Source: Botryococcus braunii (lineage: Eukaryota; Chlorophyta; Trebouxiophyceae). From it: a stretch of 40,000 bases of DNA. The notes under the pieces were generated by a model that saw nothing but the letters and a program-made list of their open reading frames with translations, was not told the DNA's origin and did not search any database. Location: the NCBI GenBank assembly GCA_002005505.1, contig KV908346.1, positions 235,810 through 275,809 on the forward strand, written 5' to 3'. Below, one piece after another: positions 1 to 25,500 of this stretch. Every line of letters begins with the position of its first letter. The first letter of the stretch is position 1. The translations under genes were made by a program, and so were the position numbers.

Positions 1-144
1 GGCTGATGGACTGTGGATAGTTCACAGACAGCTAGGGCAGATGAAGTGTGGATGTTATTTAGGTCCAGGTCGGTCTGTTGAGCAGTTTTCAGGACCGTGT
101 TCTGAAGACAACTCCGACGAGTTTTGGGAGGTGGTAATGTGAAT

Positions 145-16173
<16,029 letters not shown>

Positions 16174-18449
16174 CCAACCCTTGAAGAAAAAGATAACGTC
16201 TGACCGGCAAATAGAGGGATATGAGATGGAACACCGCCCGCATGGTGCATTGGCCATGGCCATGCCAATCGCCCATGGCTTTTATTTATTCCGCTGGCCA
16301 ACACGAACAAATGTGGTAGAGCATTTTCAGCTTGTGCAGCATGTTGACAGGCATCATCGTCGACGTCGTACAAATGATTTCAAAAGTAAAAGCTCCCCTC
16401 ACGCGGATCATGTGATTTCGATTCACTCTTGAATGGTCATTTCTTGCAGCATCATGCGAAGGTTTTCATCAGCCATGCATGGGCATATGATAAGGGGCTT
16501 TTCTGAAGCCTCCAAGAACTTGTGATGGTGATCAGTTCAGCCCTTACTGATCGAATTGTTCAACTTTAATGATGTCGATACCATGTCAGGGTTGCAATTC
16601 AGAATAAGGCCTAAACGTGATACAGACGTGCACAATCCCGGACGCAGCTGTGCACTAGTTATATATGGTTCTATATACCGTACCGTAGCAAAAGATTGTC
16701 CCACAGGATTTTTGGGTGGTCAACATTAAAAGCAATGAATAAAGCACCAGATGAGGGGGCTGTAGCAAAATACTAGGGTACTATCCTTTTCACTAGGTAG
16801 AGTTAAATTCAACCGTACAATCTTGTCTCAGAATACGGTATCCCAAATACGACTGTGGATTGCTCCTAGGCATATGGTACCCCCGGTCTCGATTGACATG
16901 TTGGGGATCTTGGACTATGATTACAAGGAATGGCGGGTGCAGTGTTCCGGACGGGTAGATATACTTCACTTTTTATATGAGGCTATAATGGCTACAATTA
17001 GATCTGGGACTGTCTACATAATAGCTGATTGACTTGATATTTGTATCTTGCGACCGTTCAAGATATCGTTTGCGTTAAACTCACTTTGTCCACATTTCAT
17101 CTCTTTTGCTGGTTTTGTTTCAGGGGTCAATGATTTGCGCCATTATTTTTCGGAATTTCTGCAGATGTAGGGGCCTCCGCAAAGTCCAGCGATGATCGAT
17201 AGTCACGTATACGTAGCCATCACGGTATCAAGTACTTAAAGCCCTCATAACCGAAGTGGACGACCGCGCACAGGCCCCACTGCTTAACGAACAGCCGCAA
17301 AAACAGGGTGCATGTGCCAAATATCTGATGGAAACGTTGACACGTGTGCACAAGGGCATTCTTCTTTAAAGAAGGCATCGATTGGGAGACCATATACATA
17401 CCTTTGGAATCGGAAAACACGTGCAGATCTCCAAATGTTTTTCTCTAGAGACATGCGTACGCAAAGACAGCCTGGCCCACCAAGAGATACGTGCAGGGCG
17501 CAGAAACCTCAGTCGTGAAGAACTTGCCCAAGTGTGTTGCTATCAACGGTGCACCGTTGATAGCAACACACTTGGGCAAGTTCTTCACGACTGAGGTTCT
17601 GTCACGAGCACCAGCCCTGGAATGAAGCTCCTTGAATCTTCGAGACATGGGCAGGGTGCTGTAAGTGGCACACCGAAGCGCCAAAGACAGGAAGCTTCCT
17701 GCTTAAGCTTCCTTAAAGATTGTAGTTCTCTGTTAGGTTATGGGCTTGGCGTGTTCCGTGTCCCGCAGTCAAGGCCGTGCACGTGTGACTTGGTCAGGAG
17801 GCCGCAGCACTTAAGAAGACTCACAAGTCAATTAAATGAGAAGCAGACACTTGGGGGTATTGTCACAGAGCCGCAGCATAAACGTTACCCAACCAAGTGT
17901 CTCACATGGTCTAGCGTCGATGCGGTTTGTCATAGTGGCAGTGGGGTACCAGATCGTAATCTCTGAGGGACTAAAGAATCGAACGTTTATACGCTCAACG
18001 GTCATACGATTTGACTTTTGAACGGAGAGACAGATAGTTTTTGTCTGTCCTGGCATTAAGATATGTAGGGTAGTATGGGCAAGATGGCTCAGATTCTTTG
18101 TGTGGATAACGAGTCTCCAGACTGTGTCAGTGCCTTGTAAGCTCTTCTGTCGTTGCCTGATGAATGTCACCATCGTTTGAAGCAACCGACCTGAGTGGAA
18201 GTCTTTACTGATCTTGACATGGGCAATTTCAGTAGTTGGCAGAAACAAGGGCTGTGTGGGTAATTCTGGTAAGGTGTTCTCGGCTGATCGGTATCTACGG
18301 ACTGGATCAGTGGGAGAGAGCTTGGATTGAGGGGAGGTGTCTTTCGCTGAAAGATAAGGTTGTGATTTTTGCTTAAATTTCTGTTAAGCTGCTTAGCATC
18401 GTCGTTTACTTTACGAAAAGGTAGATGAGTGCTACTCTTACATTTAGGT
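16174..18449 (+). other. Intergenic region, no gene recognised
   Basis: This is the 3' flank of the split gene. An AATAAA hexamer lies at 16738-16743, about 565 bases after the stop; whether it is used is unknown. The perfect palindrome at 17505-17598 is the only structured feature. Open frames here are short and lack conserved content. The TAGGT duplicated by the gypsy insertion is at 18445-18449. Confidence 0.5.
17505..17598 (+). repeat. Perfect 94-bp palindrome
   Basis: The two 47-base arms are exact reverse complements with no spacer, centred on GGTGCACC at 17548-17555. With a one-base bulge the pairing extends a few bases further on each side. Neither arm was noticed elsewhere in the window. 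Confidence 0.9.
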
Positions 18450-18706
18450 TGTAGGTTAACTGAGCGGAAGAGGTTTTAGAGACAATGAGGCCGTTCGTGG
18501 TGAGCACGGAAAGAGTGTTACATGATTGATTCGCAAGCCTGCTCTTAAACCCAGGGTGGGTTGAATTATATTGTACTGCCTCAGACGCGTAGTCGGGCAA
18601 CCGAGCGAACTACCTGAGCGAGGTTGTACTGCGAACCCAGATCACAAGGCAAGTCAAAGAGCAATGCCAAGGACCACTAGAGCATTATACCCTAGGAAAT
18701 GCTACA
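18450..18706 (-). repeat. Gypsy 3' LTR (257 bp)
   Basis: On the - strand it runs from TGTAGC (18706) to CCTACA (18450), giving perfect 5-base TGTAG/CTACA inverted ends. It is preceded by a polypurine tract at 18707-18723 (GCCAAGGGGGAGGGCA on the - strand). Confidence 0.93.
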
Positions 18707-18723
18707 TGCCCTCCCCCTTGGCA
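18707..18723 (-). other. Gypsy polypurine tract
   Basis: The - strand reads GCCAAGGGGGAGGGCA and abuts the 3' LTR. This is the expected plus-strand DNA primer site. Confidence 0.85.
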
Positions 18724-19329
18724 TAAGCTATGAAATGGTGTTTATGGCAATGGGGCCACAAACGTAAGACAGGGGTGTCACGAACCCTGCTTACTGTAAC
18801 TATAGACATCACACCTCCTATAGTTGCCAACCAGCAAGTAAGAGGATTAAGTCCACAAGGCAAGTTAGCACGACACAGACGAGGGACTCATCTGCTCAAT
18901 GCCCGAACACCTTAACATTCTAAGGACCATCGTCTGCCAGGCGGATCCTCTAACTAAGGGACGAACTCTCTAGACAGCACTCACACCAGTGATGAAACAA
19001 TTAGGTTGAGACCTCAGACTCCTCAGAGTCCTCAGACTAGCACTTGTCCAAACCTTAGGTCCAGTTACCATGCCTCACAGTGTAACCTTCGCTTGAGGTG
19101 GCTTTCCAACAAAAGGCATAAGGCATATCGTCTAGAGCAGCAAGCCGTACACAACTAACTGCCATACATGATGTATCTCATGGGTAAGATACTAAAGCAA
19201 GTCATGCAAACACGGAACTACAATTTGCAGCTACACCGCAACAGCAAGTGCATCACAAAGTGGAGCCGTGGGTAAAGGAAACATAACCCTTGCAAAACAA
19301 GTAGATAAGAGACATGCATGCAACGCAAT
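18724..19329 (-). other. Gypsy 3' untranslated region
   Basis: About 600 bp between the chromodomain frame and the polypurine tract. No further coding segment is recognised. Confidence 0.6.
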
Positions 19330-20330
19330 TCATGATCCCTCTCCCTCCCAGACCCTTCCACCCTCCCTCCCTCCCAGATCCAAGCTGGCTGGCGAAGTCC
19401 AAGGGTCATCAGCCGCAAGTGGCTGGAAAAGTCTCAAGGCCGCAAGTGGCTCAGCAAGGGATGCCCGCAAGTGGGACTTAAGAAAGGACTGGGGCAGCTG
19501 CCACGTCGTCTGCCAGATGGCGAACATGGGCAAGAGGCTCCCAAGTGTTCTCAGTCTCATCATAGCCCATCCACTTGACCAAGTACCGCCAAGACTTTCC
19601 AACTCTCTTCTTAGCGATGATGGCCTCAACTTCGTAGACGCCGCCACGCTTATCTCCATACAAAGGAGGAGGTGAAGTAACAGTCACTCGTGAAGATGAA
19701 GACACATAAGGCTTCAGCTGGGAAACATGAAACACATGATGAATGTTTACAGTCTCAGGCAAGACAAGTCTAAAAGCTCTAGCACCAACTGCTGCAGCAA
19801 TAGTAAAGGGCCCAAAATACTTAATTGATAGTTTTGACGAGAGCCCAGGTGATAGCTGGTTTTTCCTTGTAGCCAGCAACACCTGGTCCCCCACCTTAAA
19901 AGGGTGGTCTCGTCGTTTCTATCTGCATAAGACTTGTGCCGTTGCTGTGCAGAGGCAAGATTAGACTTGGCACTTTTTAAGGCAGTCTGCAGCCCCTCAT
20001 CCCACTCAGAAACAGCAGGATTTGCAGAACGTGAAGGAACAGCAGAAGACAAGGGGGTGAGGGGATGACGCCCGTGGTTCAAAAAGAAGAATGTCTGCAG
20101 TGTTGAAGCTTGGAGAGAGTTATTATATGCGAACTCCACCATGCCTAAATACTTGCACCAATCGTCTTGTCTCGGCCCCACAAACCCTCTTAACATGTCT
20201 TCCATGGTCCTATTCATCCTCTTTGTCTGTCCATCAGTCTGAGGGTGGTAGGCAGTAGACATGGCAATCTCAGTACCCAATGATTTCACAAATGCCTTCC
20301 AAAAGTGACGAGTGAATCGAGGATCCCTAT
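19330..20330 (-). pseudogene. Gypsy integrase C-terminal part plus chromodomain (frameshifted)
   Basis: The frame at 20289-19925 reads GTEIAMSTAYHPQTDGQTKR, then MEDMLRGF and VEFAYNNS, the integrase core around its catalytic Glu (here Lys follows QT in 'DGQTKRMNR'). Just before it, with frame breaks, come pieces of the D-containing 'SDRDPRF' strand. A one-base loss near 19920 shifts the frame. The next frame (19894-19478) reads VGDQVLLATRKNQL, IKYFGPFTI, VFHVSQLKPY and a chromodomain: VYEVEAIIAKK, YLVKWMGYDETENTWEP. That tail targets chromovirus integration to histone-marked chromatin. Confidence 0.85.
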
Positions 20331-20463
20331 CACTACAATGGATGTAGGCATACCAAACCTAACAAAGACCCTGTCAACAAAACAATTGCGCAACTTGAGG
20401 TGCAGTGATGGTTTTCATGCACGCAGCCAAGACACACAACTTAGAGAACCTATCAACAAACGG

Positions 20464-20976
20464 GTCTTAATAGCTGTTTCCTCAATACAATCTTCATTCA
20501 TTCTAATCTGGTTGTTTCCCACAGCCAAGATTAAGTTTAGAGAAAACACAACTTCCATGCAACTGTTCGAACATCTCATCTATGCGAGGCTGTGGTGTTG
20601 ATTCCTAACAGTAATCCTATTTAAGGCTCTATAGTCAATGCACAAACGCCAGCCACCATCCTATTTGGGAACAAATAGAATGGGTGCACCAAATGGAGAA
20701 GTTGATGGGCGGATGAATCCCCTCTCTAGGAGCTCCTGCAGTTGTGCACGTGATTCAGCAAGCTGAGCTCCGGACAACGGATAAATGCGGGAGGCTGGAG
20801 GAGTTGTTTCCGGCTCCAATCTTATGTAATGATCACCAGCACGAGAAGGAGGGAGGCCTTAAGGAAGTCCAGATAAAACTTATTTAAACTCCTGCAAAAG
20901 CTGCTCCAACTCTGGCACGTCATATGCATTAGTATCTGAGGTAGCATTAACTGCATTAAGATGAATAATGTACAAT
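20464..20976 (-). pseudogene. Gypsy reverse transcriptase, N-terminal remnant
   Basis: On the - strand the frame reads AQLQELLERGFIRPSTSPFGAP, then ILFVPK, a TAG stop at 20661-20663, and DGGWRLCIDYRALN. After a further frame change it reads MFEQLHGSCVFS...NQIRMNE..IKTR. This is the fingers/palm start of a Ty3/gypsy RT. The sequence then jumps at about 20465 straight into integrase (DPFVDRFSK). The YVDD active site, RNase H and the integrase zinc domain are therefore missing. Confidence 0.8.
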
Positions 20977-20979
20977 GGT

Positions 20980-21387
20980 TCACCTGACTTGACCATTTCC
21001 TCCACTTTCATGCATGGAAGAAACCACATACCCTGGCATGCCTGACGTCTGACAGCCTAAAAGCACATGTGTATTGTTATCATGAATCAAGGAAACAACA
21101 TTTAATTTCCAATTAACTATTGGGTTAAAGACAGTCAACCAAGGTTTGCCTAAGACAAGGTCATAATACGACAACTCCGTGGGAATGCAAGTGACTCCAA
21201 AACCCAAAGTTCCCACAGTCAGGTCAGTTGACACATTATGTCCTACTATAGAAGTCCTACCATCAGCCACTCTCAAAGCAACATGTGAACTTAAGTATAT
21301 AGTGGGAAGGGTAAGCTCCTGAACAAGTTTATCATCAATAAAATTGGCAGAGGCCCCACTATTTAGCAAAATTCTGACAAGTCTACC
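20980..21387 (-). pseudogene. Gypsy retropepsin, part 3' of the copia insertion
   Basis: The frame reads RILLNSGASANFIDDKLVQEL, then VALRVADGR, YYDLVLGKPWLTVFNPIVNW. This is a retropepsin-like aspartic protease, but the active-site D of LDSGA is N (AAT, 21361-21363 on the - strand), which should inactivate it. The gene is split by copia-1: its upstream part continues at 28624-29156. Confidence 0.85.
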
Positions 21388-22266
21388 TGTTGAATGAATT
21401 GGTCAATACTGTACTTAGTGACATCCCCTGTCACATGCCATCAACAGCAGTGTAAACTATAGCCGTTATAGCCCTTTATGAACGGTATAGATCATACTCG
21501 TACCTCAATGACATAACACGTGACTTGTACGATATGCGTTCTCAATAGACATTACGTATGGTAGTACTTTAGGATCCCTGCAGTCCGAGCCATCCCTGGG
21601 CAGCCCAGGAACGGCTCGGTACTTGTCCGAAGCATGTTGGTATCCTTGACCAACCTCTACTGTTGGAGAGTGCTGTGTGCTGTTCCTGGAAACGTTGTAG
21701 CGTGGACGGTTTTTCCCACAGGCTACGAAGTGACGCTGCCGTCGTGCCATCACTGCAGGTGTGTTTAGGATTCTCAAAGCCGTTCCAGATATGATTGTGC
21801 TCAAACATTCAGACCAGTTAGATATTACTGCTGTGTGCATTGATGAGAGTGCATGACGAGAGCGCACTGAATGTTTGACCTCATTGAGACTTATGTTGAC
21901 GTCCACCGTTGTGGCGGTAAGATAGTTTCACTGTACAAACATCACAAAGAGACCTTGCTGAGTTACTGATGAACTATTATTGTATTCTAGTGACGTAAAG
22001 TAGACATCGCAAGGCCTCTTTGGTGCTGAACTCTGCTATCAGGCAAGGCGTAGTGTTACGTGGTCTTTAGCAAGAGTGAGAGCAGTTAAGATCATTTGTA
22101 AGACTTGTCCGAAGCATGTTGGTATCCTTGACCAACCTCTACTGTTGGAGAGTGCTGTGTGCTGTTCCTGGAAACGTTGTAGCGTGGACGGTTTTTCCCA
22201 CAGGCTACGAAGTGACGCTGCCGTCGTGCCATCACTGCAGGTGACGCCGCAAGCAGAAATGCTTGA
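21388..22266 (+). repeat. Copia-1 5' LTR (879 bp)
   Basis: It starts TGTTGAATGA and ends ATGCTTGA, so the 3' terminus is GA rather than the usual CA. The ends are fixed by the CTACC duplication and by equality with the 3' copy. A block of about 140 bp (from ACTTGTCCGAAGCATG to ATCACTGCAGGTG) occurs twice, at 21621 and 22103, as one full and one partial unit of a 482-bp tandem repeat. A GC-rich hairpin lies at 21585-21619. Open frames inside it are not genes. Confidence 0.95.
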
Positions 22267-22284
22267 GGTTATGGGCCCACGCTT
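22267..22284 (+). other. Copia-1 primer-binding site matching the anticodon region of initiator tRNA-Met
   Basis: Starting one base after the LTR, the sequence GGTTATGGGCCCACGC is complementary to the anticodon stem-loop of initiator tRNA-Met (which carries GGGCCCATAACC), with a small mismatch further on. Drosophila copia uses the same kind of site and a cleaved half-tRNA primer. The usual 3'-end site TGGTATCAGAGC is absent. Confidence 0.8.
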
Positions 22285-22574
22285 TCCAAGCTGAGCTTGC
22301 AGTGACGCACGACAGATTTCCAGGGAGAAAAGGGGTTTCGGACCCCGCTTCGAGACTGCGAGCTTCACTGACGAGTGAGGTCTGGCCGTTCAAACATATC
22401 GAGCTAGTCACGTAAAATTATTCCTTCTGTAGTGCTGGAAGGAATTGTTGTACAGTAGCAACTGGGCTGGGAAAGCAGAAGTACTTCTGGGACTGATCAA
22501 CTCAGTGTCAGAGCTAGGAAGAAGTGCTTCCAGGGGAAGTCATTTAAGGCTTGGAGTGAAGAACTGGCTTGATC

Positions 22575-25500
22575 ATGAAAACTAGAAGCAGACAAGTGAT
22601 CATGAAAACGAGAAGTAAGCGCACTGCAACGGAGTCTGGATCAGCTGGGTCTGGCTCCTCCATCAGTGCATCACCCAGCCAGCCAGCAAACTCCACTGCG
22701 CAGAGTGGAGAGATGTGCATCGCAATGACGAAAACCGGTGGCGTCGTCACCACGAATGTCAAATGTCCAGTGACTCTGGACAGAGAGGGAGTGGAATTTC
22801 CACTCTGGGATCTGGCATATGTGGCAGCCTGTGGCCTCAAAAGGTGCAAGGCAGCCATTGAAGCTCCAATGCCAGACACAGAGGAGAATGCAGCAGCGCT
22901 CCTAATGCTGATTGAGAGCGTCCCCAAGGCGTGGGGTGCCAAGCTGGCTGCAATGCAAGTGGCAGCCAATGCCTACCAGTGGGTTCGAGAGCGTTTTACT
23001 GGAGGGGCAGACCAGGAGGTAACAGCACGCTGGCTGGAGCTCCTACACACCAGCATGGGAGAGACAGAAACGTTGGAGGACTACTACAACAGGAAGGTGG
23101 CACTCTTCCATGCACTCAAGCGAAATGGGCACTCCATCATGGAGAGAGAAGCCAAGCTGGCAATCATCAAGGGCCTGCCAGAGGAAGCGAAGGAGACTGG
23201 GATGTTCTCCTCATCTGCTGGGAAGGATCTGGAGGGACTGTGGGAGATCATCTCCACCACAGCCAAGGGACTGGGCTTCAACGACCAGGTCCCCAGAGTC
23301 ACCCCTGTGGCCAGGGCAGCCATCACACCAGCCTACTCCACCACACCAGGGACTGCAAGCCCACAGGAGACCCAAGCTGGAGGCCAGGGGGGCCAAGCTT
23401 CATCGACCAAGGTGGAGGGACGGGACCGGCGTGACAACAGGCGCTGCCGCTACTGCAACAAGCTAGGCCATTTTGAGAGGAACTGCCTCAAGAAGGAGGC
23501 GGACGAGAAGATGCAACAGAACCTGCAGCAAGTCATGGCTGCAATGGCCAATCTGCTTCCGCAATTCCAAAATCAAGCGTCGGCTGCAGTGGCTCGACCT
23601 CCGGAGGGCAGCGGGAACGGCAACAACTTTTTCCCCGGGGGATATCCACCACCCTCTGGTATGTCTGCCATGATTTCTCTGAATGTCTTAACACCAACAC
23701 GCGTCATGCCAGAAGCGAGAAGTTTTCTGGTGGACAGTGGAGCCACCATCCACCTAGTCAATGATCTGTCCCTGCTACATTCCCCCACCCTGCACAGAAA
23801 TCCCATTCCTTTGCATATGGCTACGTCAGATGCCACGGGACAGATAATTGCAACTGGTTCCCTGTGCTTGAGCAGTGCAGAACAGCAACCCCTGTGGCTT
23901 CACAATGTGCATTGTGTTCCTTCAGCTACAGCTAATCTGATTTCAGTGACAGCTGCTATACGTGATGGGGCTAGTTTTGTGACAGACAGTGTGGGAAGTT
24001 ACACTGGTATGCGTGGCGCTCAAAACTGGTCTTGTTCAGTTGCACAGAGAAATGGCCTGTATTTCTTGCAGAAGGTCAGTCCAGTCAGAAACCCTGTCTC
24101 TGTGTTTGTTAACACAGCCAGAGCACCAGTCGCTCATGATTGCAGATTGAGAGCACTGTGGCACAGTAGACTGGGGCACCCAGGGGAGGTTAATATGAGG
24201 CGACTGCAGTCTGAAGATTTGGTCCTGGGCATCCCTGTATCTCTCTCCCCTTGCGCAAACTGTCACTCTTCGTGTGAAGCGTGCATTCAAGGAAAGCACA
24301 GTCGTCCCCCTTTTGGAACCAGTTCCAGAGCAGCCACTGAGCCCCTTGAGAGAATTCATTTGGACACAGTTGGCCCCATCTCCCCTACAGCTATTACTGG
24401 GGAGCGCTTCTTTGTCACGATTGTGGATGAGGCTACGCACTACGTCATAGCCCTGGCAGTAAAAACCAAGGATGCAATCAGCAGTGCAGTCAGAGACCTC
24501 CTGATTTTTTGGCAGAGGCAGTTGAACCGCTCTGTTAAGTGCATTCGTACTGACAGGGGGACAGAATTCCTCAACAGTACATTGAAGGGTTTCTGTACGC
24601 AGGAGGGAATTAAATTTGAGACCTCTGCAGCATACACGCCTCAGCAAAATGGCGTTGCTGAACGGATGAACCGAACAATCAAGGAGAAGGCCAGAACACT
24701 CATGTTGCATGCAGCTGCCAAACAGTCACTCTGGAAGGAAGCAGTGGAGACAGCCTGCATCCTGTACAATATGGGACCTGTGACTGGACGTGACAAGACG
24801 CCTTATGAAGCCTTCCATGGGGTAAAGCCCGATGTATCCCTGCTCAGGACTTTTGGCTGTCTAGCACATGTGCACATACCTGATCACCAAAGGGGAGTGT
24901 TTGAGTCTAAGACCTCCCCTGGTCTCTTCACAGGGTATTCCAGTGTGTCAAAGGCATATAGAAGTTATATGGGAAACGGGATTTGGAAAGAAAGCAGAGA
25001 TGTTACCTTTCTGGAGCACTTAAGGGGCGCAGACAGAGTGGGGCTTAGCACCATGTCTCCTGTGAGTCCAAATGCAGTCCAGCAGCCCTTTGCCTTGCCT
25101 TTTGTACAACAGGAGGGCCAGCAGTCCTTGGGTCAGTTGTCTTTTTGGGACTCAGATGATCCTGAGCCTCTCTGCAACCGAGAGGTCAACGTGCAGCAGT
25201 CCGGACCTGACTCCCCCTGTGCAACCACCCCCTGTGCAACTACCCCATGTGCAATCAACCCCTGTGAGAATTCTGAGACTACAAGTGTCAACGTGGACGG
25301 GGAGCCCACTTCCTCGGAGCTGAGCCATACGCAGTCCGGCCACAGCTGGTCCGTACTCGGACACATGGAGAACCTGGCGCGAGGAGGCGAGGAGACCAAG
25401 TCACACATGCAACGTTTGAATAATGTGCAAGAATGTGTTCGAATGGAAGTTGGGGCCATGGGTGTCCGAGGGCAAGACGGGCTGACCCGGCAGCAACGGT

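Noticed and set aside
21505..21906. 133-codon - strand frame, repeated at 27862-28263 and in the copia-2 LTR
   Set aside because: It lies inside LTR sequence and recurs only because the LTRs are repeats. There is no conserved protein content.
22544..22969. - strand open frames opposite gag-pol (also 24036-24710, 25794-26318, 37211-37609)
   Set aside because: They are shadows of the intact + strand copia polyprotein.
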